A stretch of DNA of 64,000 nt from Sporolactobacillus terrae DSM 11697 (GTDB taxonomy: Bacteria; Bacillota; Bacilli; Bacillales; Sporolactobacillaceae), in the NCBI RefSeq assembly GCF_000648615.1, contig NZ_JFZC01000027.1, positions 21,992 through 85,991 of the forward strand. The letters are read 5' to 3'. The notes under the pieces are model-generated. The model ran no database searches, was not told the origin of the DNA, and saw only the letters and a program-made list of their open reading frames with translations. Shown here in pieces: positions 1-7,979 of this stretch (position 1 is its first letter; each line of letters opens with the position of its first letter). The translations under genes were made by a program, and so were the position numbers.

Positions 1-435
1 GCTCCAAATCAAGATCAGCACAGCAAGCATGGTGATTCGAAAGAGAGATAATTCCTGCGGCATCTCGGTGATTCTCATCAGACTTACCCATGTGTAGGTG
101 CCGACAATCGCCGTAGTGCCGATAAAGTAAACCAACGCTCCAGACAATTTTGCAAGGAGCATTGACCATCCGGGCAGCGGATTCTGCATCCAGATATGAA
201 ACGTTTTCCGCTCCTGAATGACCGTAAAAAGCAGGTATACCGGAACATAGAACAACAACAGAATGGTCAGCATGACACCGATAACCATCGGTGCGACATT
301 TCCGTCATCGCCGTAGCGAAAGTTCAAGAATACGCCCAGAGCCATGAGCAGCAGCTGCAGGATCAAAAAGATCACGAAAGCCATCCAGCCGAGCCTCAAT
401 TCCTTTTTGAACAATGTAAACCAAACCGTTTTCAT
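1..435 (-). CDS. ABC-2-like membrane permease, partial (3' part outside window)
   Basis: The reverse strand reads 145 codons from an ATG at 433-435 (MKTVWFTLFKKELRLGWMAF...) to the window edge without a stop, so the C-terminal part is missing. The start is chosen because a GGGGGA Shine-Dalgarno lies just upstream. The visible protein has a short basic amphipathic N-terminus, two hydrophobic segments, then a third, the usual look of an ABC-2-type permease that works with a separate ATPase. A promoter with an 18-nt operator lies 30-70 nt upstream and matches the one in front of the neighbouring CPBP gene, so the two genes are probably co-regulated. The substrate cannot be told. Membrane permease is well supported; the exact family is inference. 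Confidence 0.7.
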   Translation of the reverse strand, partial: MKTVWFTLFKKELRLGWMAFVIFLILQLLLMALGVFLNFRYGDDGNVAPMVIGVMLTILLLFYVPVYLLFTVIQERKTFHIWMQNPLPGWSMLLAKLSGALVYFIGTTAIVGTYTWVSLMRITEMPQELSLFRITMLAVLILIWS

Positions 436-462
436 GTATATCCCCCGTTTATTTATATTACC

Positions 463-502
463 GTATTAGTTAAATAATACACTAGACATCCCGTTTTGTC
501 AA
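463..502 (-). promoter_or_regulatory. SigA promoter with overlapping palindromic operator (site 1)
   Basis: Reading the minus strand, TTGACA (497-502) and TATTAT (474-479) are separated by exactly 17 nt. The imperfect palindrome GTATTAGTTAAATAATAC (463-480) covers the -10 box, the position expected for a repressor site. A near-identical palindrome overlaps the promoter at 1503-1542. The bound regulator is not encoded in the window. A GntR/YtrA-type repressor is a guess based on the ABC-permease context. Confidence 0.75.
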
Positions 503-519
503 TTCACCTTAGAACGTGC

Positions 520-1479
520 TTATAATTTTTCAATACCGAGCAGAATCGCCACGCCATTGAACAGAAGCAAGAGGATTATGGGAATGGAGGTAAAAAAGTA
601 CAACCACAATTTCTTTTCCGGACGCTTTTCCCACGCAGCATGCAGCCAGCTTCGAATAGCATTTCTATTTTTATAGAGAAAAACGCCAAGAACCAGGAAG
701 ACCGCAACAAGTAACCCGCTATTCAGGATGGCTGATAATACCTCAGAGTGTACCGCACTGATCGCTTCGCTCAGCAAGTTGTTCAAACTGTGTATGAGTA
801 TGGTCAACCAAATGGAATAGGTCTTTGCCAAATAGCCAAGAACTATGCCGGTTCCAAAGGCGACCGGCAGTTGAATAATATTGCCGTGCATCATGCCGAA
901 CAGCAGCGCCGAACCCGTAATCGCAAAAAATGAGCCAAAGCGTTCTAGGCTGCGCAAAACAGCGCCGCGATAAATAAATTCTTCAAAGATCGGTGCAATC
1001 AAGCAAGTATAGACAAACATACTGATTGTCTTCGACCCTTCCAGAATTTCTTCAGACGGCTCTGCCGTATAACCGAAAAGATGCAGCAGTCCTTCGACCG
1101 GATACATGATCAGCATGAAAATCATATTAAGTCCGAGAACAAACACAAACCCGATAAAAACGATGCGACGATTCATCCTTTTTCCAACAGTTGTTAAATC
1201 ATGCGTCCAAAACAGCTTCTTTCGATAGATCAGGAGCGGGATAAAAGCGATCACCACCGCAAGAATCATCGGCCAGCCGCTTTCCTGCAGGGGATTAATG
1301 AATTGTTTCTCCATCTGTTGTTCCGTCAGGTCAGGGGTGAGAAACAGCGCCGGGAAGATTTGAACAACCATAAATGCAATCACCACGGCCCATAATAATC
1401 CCCCTTGAAACAGCAATGAAATCCCCAGTTTTCTAAAATGACGCTTTATTTTCTTCCGTTTAGCTCTATTACCATTCAT
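520..1479 (-). CDS. CPBP family intramembrane glutamic endopeptidase (Abi/CAAX-like)
   Basis: Predicted integral membrane protease of 319 aa with about eight hydrophobic segments. The CPBP signature motifs are all present: EEFIYR (E166, E167, R171), FGMMH (H198) and HSLNN (H230). In this family these residues form the intramembrane active site used in CAAX-type processing, bacteriocin self-immunity or scaffold roles. The start is the ATG at 1477-1479, six nt after GAGGG. The ATG two codons upstream abuts the ribosome site and is unlikely. The gene has its own operator-bearing promoter (1503-1542) and lies upstream of, and in the same direction as, the ABC permease gene. The substrate is unknown; co-regulation with an ABC exporter suggests a stress or bacteriocin-related role, which is inference. 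Confidence 0.88.
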   Translation of the reverse strand: MNGNRAKRKKIKRHFRKLGISLLFQGGLLWAVVIAFMVVQIFPALFLTPDLTEQQMEKQFINPLQESGWPMILAVVIAFIPLLIYRKKLFWTHDLTTVGKRMNRRIVFIGFVFVLGLNMIFMLIMYPVEGLLHLFGYTAEPSEEILEGSKTISMFVYTCLIAPIFEEFIYRGAVLRSLERFGSFFAITGSALLFGMMHGNIIQLPVAFGTGIVLGYLAKTYSIWLTILIHSLNNLLSEAISAVHSEVLSAILNSGLLVAVFLVLGVFLYKNRNAIRSWLHAAWEKRPEKKLWLYFFTSIPIILLLLFNGVAILLGIEKL

Positions 1480-1502
1480 AAGCATCCCTCTAACACATCA
1501 TT

Positions 1503-1542
1503 GTATTAGTAAAATAGTACAGTGATGATTTGTTTCTGTCAA
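1503..1542 (-). promoter_or_regulatory. SigA promoter with overlapping palindromic operator (site 2)
   Basis: On the minus strand TTGACA (1537-1542) and TACTAT (1514-1519) have a 17-nt spacer. The palindrome GTATTAGTAAAATAGTAC (1503-1520) covers the -10 box and differs from site 1 at 463-480 at only two of 18 positions. This indicates one shared regulator for the CPBP gene and the downstream permease gene. Confidence 0.75.
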
Positions 1543-1637
1543 TTCCCGGTTGGGTTAGACCCGCACGCAAAGCGTAAATATTCCCGCGTTCCTTTACTGA
1601 AGCTGGGTATGCTATAATAAACCGACAAAACGAGAAA

Positions 1638-2132
1638 ATGGAGTTGAACGCATCTTTGTTACTTGATTTCAATCAAAAGCTTGCGATTATTGAATCCTTT
1701 AGCGAACTTGAACAAAAGAAAGTCTCACTGGGAAGGCTGAATTTCCAATACAATGGTAGTGCGACAGACAAGAAAAACGTCGTCTATCATCTGCATCCGA
1801 ACGGCAACGGCTATGTATACGCCAAAGGAATTGATGGCTACGATGCTGATGCCAAAGGTATGGTCAACATCCGCGATTTCTCTGAAGAGGAGCTCCGAGA
1901 ATTACTGAAAAAAGCCATTTTTGCGCTGTCGCCTGAAGGCCTCTATAAAAGAGAAACCGCGAACGGCAACGATCACGAACTTTGGGTGACGCCAAGCGGC
2001 CGGAGCGAACTGGAAATTGTCTACGACAATGCATTGTGGAACGTCTATGCTGGAGATTTACTCGACGGAACGTTCCGAACCTATAAAGAAGCGGTGGAAT
2101 ATTTAACGGAAGAAGGCTTCGTCCGGAAATGA
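1638..2132 (+). CDS. Conserved-looking hypothetical protein, 164 aa
   Basis: I do not recognise this soluble, acidic protein. It has no signal peptide or membrane segment. Its middle (YHLHPNGNGYVYAKGIDGYD) and end (YKEAVEYLTEEGF) look like a folded alpha/beta protein rather than noise. An extended -10 promoter (TGC TATAAT, 1613-1618) lies 20 nt upstream and a strong terminator follows, so it is a monocistronic gene. The start is uncertain: the ATG at 1638 has no good ribosome site, whereas GGAG at 1640-1643 could serve the in-frame TTG at 1656. Real gene likely; function unknown. Confidence 0.7.
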   Translation: MELNASLLLDFNQKLAIIESFSELEQKKVSLGRLNFQYNGSATDKKNVVYHLHPNGNGYVYAKGIDGYDADAKGMVNIRDFSEEELRELLKKAIFALSPEGLYKRETANGNDHELWVTPSGRSELEIVYDNALWNVYAGDLLDGTFRTYKEAVEYLTEEGFVRK

Positions 2133-2133
2133 G

Positions 2134-2159
2134 GCGCCGCAGGCAAGCGGCGCTTTTTT
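2134..2159 (+). terminator. Rho-independent terminator of the 164-aa gene
   Basis: GCGCCGC, a 6-nt loop and GCGGCGC form a perfect 7-bp stem followed by six T residues, starting 2 nt after the stop codon. Confidence 0.9.
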
Positions 2160-2160
2160 C

Positions 2161-2299
2161 ACACTGGTAAGAAAGTATAAAAAATAAAAGATTTTCGGTA
2201 GAACGCCGCGTCCTGCGGCTCACCGAACACTAGGCCGTCCATGGCCGTCGCGACGGCGACTTTGCCTTCGCCAGAGGCTTGGCAAAGCCAAGTTTTCCA
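2161..2299 (+). repeat. Dispersed intergenic repeat, family B, copy 1
   Basis: The segment starts directly after the upstream terminator with ACTGGTAAGAAAGTATAA and ends with a GC-rich arm whose last part forms CTTGGC...GCCAAG. Its 37-nt end arm (2262-2298) recurs base for base in reverse complement at 24366-24402, and its AT-rich start recurs at about 24438-24466. The centre differs between copies. It carries no credible ORF. I recognise the pattern (tail ...CACTAGGCCGTCCATGGCC) from intergenic regions of other Bacillales, from memory only. Confidence 0.7.
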
Positions 2300-2352
2300 A
2301 TAGGTGATCCACCGTTACACATCCCCGATCTCTTCTTGCTCATTCCCTATCC

Positions 2353-2633
2353 GTCTTTGCTCGCAGGATAAGGTTTTGCCTCGTCTTCAAACCCATAGAC
2401 CCGTATCTTGACCGAGAATCCGAGCGAAGGTACTCTGACGCCTGCGGGATCGCGCTTTATTGATGCGTGCCAACGAGCCCCGCAGATTTCTGCCTGTCTG
2501 GGGAGACTCGTGGTGCACCCGCGGCAAGCGAATAACCGAAGCGACGATTCAGCACTGAAAAGACATGAACCCGCCACACATAGCTGAAAATGAAGGACCG
2601 GGCGTATTTTACCCGGTTTTTCTTATTTTCTAC
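2353..2633 (+). repeat. Dispersed intergenic repeat, family A, copy 1 (long form)
   Basis: This roughly 280-bp non-coding element contains the core GCGGCAAGCGAATAACCGAAG, followed by a GATTCAGCACTGAAAAGAC block, and ends in a terminator-like hairpin (GGACCGGGC...ACCCGGTTTTTCTT). It aligns over almost its whole length, in reverse complement, with 40268-40552. Short reading frames inside it are not genes: they lack conserved starts and lie in different frames in different copies. Confidence 0.85.
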
Positions 2634-2747
2634 CATTTCTAGCCCATTCTTCATGTGATGTTGCTCGTCTCTCACGCTCACCCTAACAAAATTATTGTTT
2701 TATCTATAACATTCATCACATTATTTATTCACTTTTTAAAATTTTTA

Positions 2748-2809
2748 TTGACACCTTTATGTAAGGCTACTAAACTATAAATGCTTAGTTGAAAATGATT
2801 ATCATTTCC
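2748..2809 (+). promoter_or_regulatory. efeUOB promoter and Fur box
   Basis: TTGACA (2748-2753) and TAAACT (2771-2776) with a 17-nt spacer form the promoter. Just downstream, TGAAAATGATTATCATTTCC (2790-2809) is a near-consensus 7-1-7 Fur box centred on ATGATTATCAT. Binding of Fe-Fur there would block transcription when iron is sufficient. Confidence 0.9.
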
Positions 2810-2828
2810 AATACGGAGGTGTTTGTAT

Positions 2829-4295
2829 ATGAATCGGCGCCATAGCATCGGCGCAATCATGATCGTGTTGCTTTTGCTCAGCCTTCTCCATCCTTTTCCT
2901 GCACATGCGGCAAAGGCAGTGGATGTCTCTCCTGCACTGAAAGACTTGAATCAGGCGATCACCGCCCTTCAAAAAGGTCAATCGGCGGATGCGCCTTATT
3001 CATCATTTAAAACGTGGTGGCAGCAGCACAAAACAGCGGTATCTAAAAGCTCGCTCGATGTCTCCATTCAATTAAGTCAGGACATCAGTTCCGCTTCACT
3101 AGATCTGCTTAACGGCAATCGCAAACAGTCAATCAAAAGTCTCAGCACGCTCAGGCAGACGCTTCAGGATTACCAAAGCGGGTTATATGGCGGCGTCAAA
3201 AGTTCGACGCACCAATCCCTAGGTTCTTACATAACGGAGCTTGAGAACGCCAAACACGCTTTGGAGCAAAAGGATTGGGTCACCGCAGCCACCCAGGTCA
3301 AACAGTTGCAACAGGACTGGCTTTCTGTAGAAGGGGATGTGGTCAGTCAATCACAGAGTATCTATACCGAGTCGGAGAAAAATCTCGTCATGATGGATGC
3401 TTACCTGGCAAATCCGAAAACGCATTCAAAAGCGCAGCCACTGATTGACGAGATGATCACGAGCCTTAAACCACTCGCCTCAGCGAATTACGGGATGTGG
3501 GATGCCGCACTCATTCCGATTCGCGAAGGACTTGAGGCTCTGCTCGTCATCGGCGCATTGCTGACGTTTGCGCGCAAAGCCGATTCAACGCCTGCTAAGC
3601 TGTGGATCTGGAGCGGTACAACGCTTGCCATCGTTGTCTGTCTAGCTGTCGGCGCACTGGTTTCGTTCCTACTTTCAGTCGCTTCCTTCGGCAACAACAA
3701 TTCGCTGATCAACGGCTGGTCGGGCGTCATTGCCAGTCTGATGCTACTCTATGTCGGCTACTGGCTGCACCGCAATGCTGATATCCAACGCTGGAATGCG
3801 TTCATTAAGTCGCAAACGGCTCAAGCAATCAGCAAGCGCAAAATGATCTCGTTTGCGCTGCTTGCCTTCATCGCTGTGCTGCGTGAGGGCATGGAAACCG
3901 TCATTTTTCTTATTGGAATGGCCGGACGCATGCCGGCATCAACGTTGATTCTCGGGATCGCCATTGGCTTCGGTTTTCTAATCGTGATCGGTGTGCTCAT
4001 GCTGAAGCTTGGCGTTCTGCTGCCGCTTCGTCCATTCTTTATGATCTCAAGTTTTGTGGTCTTTTACTTAGGTTTCAAATTTATGGGTTCAGGCATCCAC
4101 AGTTTGCAAATGGCCGGCGTATTGCCTTCCTCGGTGTCCGATCGTTTGCCTTCCGTAAACAGTCTGAGCATCTTCCCATCCTGGTACAGCATTGTGCCGC
4201 AGGCGATATGCCTTGTTATTTTCGTCATCGTTCTTTCAAAAAGATGGTTGATGAACGTATTTCATACAAACAGCAAACAAGCCAAGGAGGCTTAA
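2829..4295 (+). CDS. efeU: Ferrous iron permease EfeU (YwbL, FTR1 family)
   Basis: High-affinity iron permease of the EfeUOB system in the cytoplasmic membrane. The 488-aa protein has a signal peptide (cut after AHAA), an extracytoplasmic helical domain of about 190 residues and a C-terminal seven-helix FTR1 domain. The two family motifs are visible: REGLE (232-236) and REGME (352-356), whose acidic residues carry iron across the membrane. The ATG at 2829 is chosen because GGAGGTG lies 7 nt upstream; the in-frame TTG at 2823 is too close. It is the first gene of an operon with efeO (6-nt gap) and efeB, controlled by the Fur box directly upstream. The extracytoplasmic domain fused to FTR1 is the usual arrangement in Bacillales. 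Confidence 0.95.
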   Translation: MNRRHSIGAIMIVLLLLSLLHPFPAHAAKAVDVSPALKDLNQAITALQKGQSADAPYSSFKTWWQQHKTAVSKSSLDVSIQLSQDISSASLDLLNGNRKQSIKSLSTLRQTLQDYQSGLYGGVKSSTHQSLGSYITELENAKHALEQKDWVTAATQVKQLQQDWLSVEGDVVSQSQSIYTESEKNLVMMDAYLANPKTHSKAQPLIDEMITSLKPLASANYGMWDAALIPIREGLEALLVIGALLTFARKADSTPAKLWIWSGTTLAIVVCLAVGALVSFLLSVASFGNNNSLINGWSGVIASLMLLYVGYWLHRNADIQRWNAFIKSQTAQAISKRKMISFALLAFIAVLREGMETVIFLIGMAGRMPASTLILGIAIGFGFLIVIGVLMLKLGVLLPLRPFFMISSFVVFYLGFKFMGSGIHSLQMAGVLPSSVSDRLPSVNSLSIFPSWYSIVPQAICLVIFVIVLSKRWLMNVFHTNSKQAKEA

Positions 4296-4301
4296 CTTCT
4301 C

Positions 4302-5456
4302 ATGACAAATCAAAAGAAAATCATGTTTATCCTTTTAGCTGCACTGATGCTCCTCCCCATCTCCGCTTGCAGCAGTGCGCAGAAATCCGATGGTGAAAAA
4401 TCAGCACAAACAACCGCAGATCCAGTTAAACAGGGGACGAAAAAGATGCAGCAAATCAACAAGAATCTTCAAGCAGCGTTAGAAAAAAACGATACCGCCG
4501 CCATTAAAAAATACGGCAAACAACTAAACACTCAGTGGCTTTCCTATGAAAATGGTGTCCGTGACCGTTTCCCGCTCCAATACGCAAAAATTGAACGCTA
4601 TCAGCAACCGATTTATGCGCAATCAAATTTGGAAAATCCCAATGCAGCACAAGTTAAAGAAAACAGCAGGGCCTTGACCGACCAGCTCAGCGATCTGCTT
4701 GCAGCAAAAGAAACCAAAGCAAAACCGTCCAAGCAAATGGATCAGGCCGTTGATGATTACTTGAAGTATGCTGATGAACAGATTGATCAGCTTGTCAAAA
4801 CAACCAAACCTTTCGTCCAGGCAGTTAAAGACGGAGACGTTGAAAAAGCGAAGAAACGCTATACATTGCCGCGTATCTACTACGAACGGGCCGAACCAAT
4901 CGCTGAAAGTTTCGGAGACCTTGATCCGGCAATCGACGCACGGATCAATGACGTAGAGACCGAATCCGACTGGAGTGGCTTTCATGAAATTGAACGCGCG
5001 TTGTGGGAGAAGAACAGTCTGAAAGGCCAAGAAAAGTATGCCGATAAGCTCATGGCCGATGTGCTCAGTCTGCAAAAGAAAGCAAAATCGTTCAAGCTGA
5101 CACCAAAAGCGATGGTCGCCGGGGCAATGGAACTGCTTGAAGAAGCCGCAACCAGCAAGATTACCGGTGAAGAAGAGCGCTACTCACATACAGATCTCGT
5201 CGATCTTCAAGCAAATGTTGACGGTTCAAAAGCCGTTTATCAGGCTGCCATTCCGGCGCTGATTCAAGGCCATAAAGATCTGGCAAACCAAATCGACAAG
5301 CAATTTCAAGCGTTTGACAAACAAATGCTGAAATACAAAAAATCAGATACCGAATACGAAGACTATACGAAACTGAACAAAGAACAGATCCGAGAAATCA
5401 GCAATGAATTGAGCAAGCTATCCAAGCTGATGGCCCAGACAGCAAAAATATTCTAA
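4302..5456 (+). CDS. efeO: EfeO/EfeM-type iron-uptake lipoprotein (YwbM)
   Basis: Surface lipoprotein that hands iron to EfeU. The 384-aa precursor has a lipobox LPISAC (lipidated Cys23) and a C-terminal EfeM/EfeO (peptidase M75-like) domain with the HxxE motif FHEIERALW (H228, E231), the proposed metal site. The N-terminal third is a charged helical segment; I see no cupredoxin domain with Cys/His copper ligands, so this is the EfeM-like form, despite the operon role of EfeO. It lies between efeU and efeB with short gaps, so it is translated from the Fur-regulated transcript. Confidence 0.92.
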   Translation: MTNQKKIMFILLAALMLLPISACSSAQKSDGEKSAQTTADPVKQGTKKMQQINKNLQAALEKNDTAAIKKYGKQLNTQWLSYENGVRDRFPLQYAKIERYQQPIYAQSNLENPNAAQVKENSRALTDQLSDLLAAKETKAKPSKQMDQAVDDYLKYADEQIDQLVKTTKPFVQAVKDGDVEKAKKRYTLPRIYYERAEPIAESFGDLDPAIDARINDVETESDWSGFHEIERALWEKNSLKGQEKYADKLMADVLSLQKKAKSFKLTPKAMVAGAMELLEEAATSKITGEEERYSHTDLVDLQANVDGSKAVYQAAIPALIQGHKDLANQIDKQFQAFDKQMLKYKKSDTEYEDYTKLNKEQIREISNELSKLSKLMAQTAKIF

Positions 5457-5476
5457 ACAGAAAGGGTTGATCCCTC

Positions 5477-6721
5477 ATGGCCAAAGATGATCTGAGCACT
5501 CCAAATGAGCAAAAAGAGTACTCAAGACGGGATATGTTGAAAATGACGGCACTCGCCGGCGGAGGCATCGCGCTTGGCGCAAGCGGCTTCGGTACTGTAC
5601 TTGAACTGCTTGGCAATAAAAACGGTGAAGCGAATGCCGCAAATCAATCCACCGTCCCATTCTTCGGAAATCATCAGGCCGGCATCACAACTGCCCATCA
5701 AAACTACGGTTATCTCGCCGCATTCGACATTGATCCATCGGTACATGATGCAGCCAAAATCATGGCACTATTCATCACTTGGACACGCTTGGCTGCCACG
5801 CTGACGCAAGGCAAACGCGAAGTCAACAGCGACAATAAAGAGCTGCCGCCAAACGACACGAATGAGGCGCGCGATCTCGGCGCGGCAAATCTAACGATCA
5901 CCTTTGGACTTGGTCATTCTTTCTTCACCAAGGATGGGAAAGACCGCTTTGGGGTCGCAGCCCACATGCCGAAACAGCTCACAGCGATGCCGCATATCGC
6001 CCATGAAACGCTGGATCCTGCTATTTCAAACGGAGATCTTTGTGTTCAGGTCTGTGCCGATGTACAGCAAGTGGCCTTTCATGCCTTGCGCAATCTGATC
6101 AAAGAAGCACTTGGCACAGCGAACATTCGCTGGATGGAGTCGGGCTTTCTCAATGCGCCAAAGGGCCAAACTCCAAGGAATCTATTTGGCTTCAAAGACG
6201 GAACGGCGAACGTCGCTGATTCTGAGGACCAGAAGAACGTCATCTGGACAGGCAGCGATGAACCGCAGTGGATGCGTGGCGGAACCTATCTTGGCTACCG
6301 TAAGATTAAAATGATCATTGAAACTTGGGATCGGGATTCGTACAGCGATCAAGAAAATGTTTTCGGACGAAAGAAAAATTCCGGCGCACCATTCGGACAG
6401 AGGCATGAAAAAGATCCGGTCATTATGAACAAGATGCCAGCAGATGCGCATGTTCGACTGGCACATGGAACGGGAAAACAGATTTACCGGCGCGCCTATT
6501 CATACACGAACGGCATCCAGCCGCAAACCGGAAATTTAGACGCGGGGCTTTTATTCATTTCCTATCAAAATAAACCCCAAGACAGCTTCATTCCAATGCT
6601 GCGTTTGCTTGGTAAAAGCGATGCGCTCAATGAATATACCGATCACATCGCCACAGGACTGTTTGCCATCCCTGCCGGCATTAAGAAAAATGAGTATTTC
6701 GCTCAGCATTTATTTGAATAA
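5477..6721 (+). CDS. efeB: Dye-decolorizing heme peroxidase EfeB (YwbN)
   Basis: Tat-exported DyP-type peroxidase, third component of the iron system; in Bacillus the homologue oxidises ferrous iron for uptake by EfeU. The 414-aa protein starts with a twin-arginine signal (SRRDMLKMTALAGG). It carries the catalytic GxxDG motif (GFKDG, D241), the proximal heme ligand in DAHVRLAH (H325) and a conserved arginine in IYRRAYSY. The ATG at 5477 has an upstream AAAGGG ribosome site and is 20 nt after efeO. A hairpin terminator follows. Heme demand links it with hemQ later in the window. Confidence 0.95.
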   Translation: MAKDDLSTPNEQKEYSRRDMLKMTALAGGGIALGASGFGTVLELLGNKNGEANAANQSTVPFFGNHQAGITTAHQNYGYLAAFDIDPSVHDAAKIMALFITWTRLAATLTQGKREVNSDNKELPPNDTNEARDLGAANLTITFGLGHSFFTKDGKDRFGVAAHMPKQLTAMPHIAHETLDPAISNGDLCVQVCADVQQVAFHALRNLIKEALGTANIRWMESGFLNAPKGQTPRNLFGFKDGTANVADSEDQKNVIWTGSDEPQWMRGGTYLGYRKIKMIIETWDRDSYSDQENVFGRKKNSGAPFGQRHEKDPVIMNKMPADAHVRLAHGTGKQIYRRAYSYTNGIQPQTGNLDAGLLFISYQNKPQDSFIPMLRLLGKSDALNEYTDHIATGLFAIPAGIKKNEYFAQHLFE

Positions 6722-6735
6722 CTTGGATACGTTCT

Positions 6736-6770
6736 GCCCTCGTGCTCCTGTGCACGGGGGCTTAATTATT
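6736..6770 (+). terminator. efeUOB terminator
   Basis: GCCCTCGTGC and GCACGGGGGC form a 10-bp stem with one G-T pair, followed by a modest T-rich tail. Confidence 0.7.
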
Positions 6771-6941
6771 TCCACGGCTAGCCTAATTCACGTATAATAA
6801 TCTTAATAATCAGTCAGAAATGCATTGTGTGAATCAAGAAAAGCGTTTTACACCCCTACAGCGAAGCGCAGCCAATCGATCCTCTGTCATTCTTTTAAAC
6901 GAAGATCACGAAACGGTTTTTCATACAGAAAGGACAATACA

Positions 6942-6965
6942 ATGAAATCATTAAACCGGCATTAG
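6942..6965 (+). CDS. Candidate 7-codon leader peptide upstream of aadK
   Basis: ATG at 6942 preceded by AGAAAGGA with 7-nt spacing opens a tiny frame (MKSLNRH, then TAG). It lies 67 nt upstream of an aminoglycoside resistance-type gene. An ACCTCC run follows at about 6982, which could pair with the GGAGG ribosome site at about 7021. This layout resembles the leader-peptide control of antibiotic resistance genes, but the pairing is only about 6 bp and no clear alternative hairpins were worked out. Confidence 0.3.
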   Translation: MKSLNRH

Positions 6966-7031
6966 ACCCGTTCTGAGTCACCTCCGCCCATCTGCGATTT
7001 TTTCACCATTACAATAAATGGAGGAAATAAA

Positions 7032-7913
7032 ATGCGAACAGAACAACAAATGAACCAACGGATTCTGGACCAGGCAATCAATGATGAACGCATTCGCGCG
7101 GTCATCCTAAACGGCTCACGGGCAAATCCGGATGCGCCTCGTGATTGTTTTCAAGATTACGATATCGTTTACGTCACACGCAAAGTATCCGCGTTCACGT
7201 CTGACCATCGATGGATCGACGTCTTTGGTGAACGCATCATCCTGCAGATGCCCGATCTGACGGACATCGGCTGCGGAACGCCAGCATTATCCGATCAGCA
7301 CTTCACCTACTTAATGCTCTTTAAGGATGGCAACCGAATCGATTTGACGCTGATGACTCCGGAACAAGCCAACGATTATGTGAATGGCGACAGTCTGAGC
7401 GTCATCCTGCTTGATAAGGATGGGCAATTTAATGCCGTACCACCTTCATACGACCGGAATTACCACATCGCGCCACCGAGCAAACAGCAGTTCGCCGATT
7501 GTTGTAATGAATTTTGCTGGGTAGCACCCTATGTAGCTAAGGGGTTATGGCGCGGCGAAATGCCTTATGCCAAAGCGATGCTTGAGAACCCGGTCCGTGA
7601 TATGATGGTACGCATGCTCTCTTGGCATGCAGGCGTACGCACTGATTTTACTGTGAGTGCAGGCAAATGTGGCAAATACTTGCCTCGCTATGTCGAAGCA
7701 GACGTTTGGCAAGACTATCTAAGCACATACCCGGATGCAGATTCAGAGCACATCTGGCAAGCTCTTTTTCGCATGCGCGCACTTTTTCGACGACTTGCGC
7801 AGCATGTGGCAGATCATTTCGGCTATGAGTACGCCAAAGCCGATGACCGGAACGTCACTAACTATTTGAATCACGTGCATGCACTGCCTAAAGAGGCAAA
7901 GGCGTTTGACTAA
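7032..7913 (+). CDS. aadK: Aminoglycoside 6-adenylyltransferase (AadK/ANT(6) family)
   Basis: Cytoplasmic nucleotidyltransferase of 293 aa that in this family transfers AMP from ATP to streptomycin-type aminoglycosides. The nucleotidyltransferase signature is near the N-terminus: LNGSRANPDAPRD (about residues 27-39) and the acidic pair in QDYDIVYV. The Trp-rich motifs typical of ANT(6) follow (DHRWIDVFGE, EFCWVAPYVAKGLWRGEMPYAK). Length fits chromosomal AadK of Bacillus. GGAGG lies 7 nt before the ATG. It is a single-gene unit ending in a terminator, preceded by a possible leader peptide. Intrinsic rather than recently acquired resistance is likely, as no mobile element is nearby. Confidence 0.9.
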   Translation: MRTEQQMNQRILDQAINDERIRAVILNGSRANPDAPRDCFQDYDIVYVTRKVSAFTSDHRWIDVFGERIILQMPDLTDIGCGTPALSDQHFTYLMLFKDGNRIDLTLMTPEQANDYVNGDSLSVILLDKDGQFNAVPPSYDRNYHIAPPSKQQFADCCNEFCWVAPYVAKGLWRGEMPYAKAMLENPVRDMMVRMLSWHAGVRTDFTVSAGKCGKYLPRYVEADVWQDYLSTYPDADSEHIWQALFRMRALFRRLAQHVADHFGYEYAKADDRNVTNYLNHVHALPKEAKAFD

Positions 7914-7925
7914 TCGTTAGACAGC

Positions 7926-7958
7926 AAAACTCGGACACACAGGTGCCCGAGTTTTTTT
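7926..7958 (+). terminator. aadK terminator (possibly bidirectional)
   Basis: AAACTCGG and CCCGAGTTT arms with a run of seven T residues. The opposite strand has TTTTG after the stem and may also end the convergent MFS gene. Confidence 0.75.
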
Positions 7959-7979
7959 ATTATCGTTGCGCTGAGTGTA

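Noticed and set aside
2347..2681. Small Arg/Ser-rich frames in the repeat regions (also near 34172 and 40067)
   Set aside because: They lie within family A repeats and appear in different frames in different copies; no ribosome sites.
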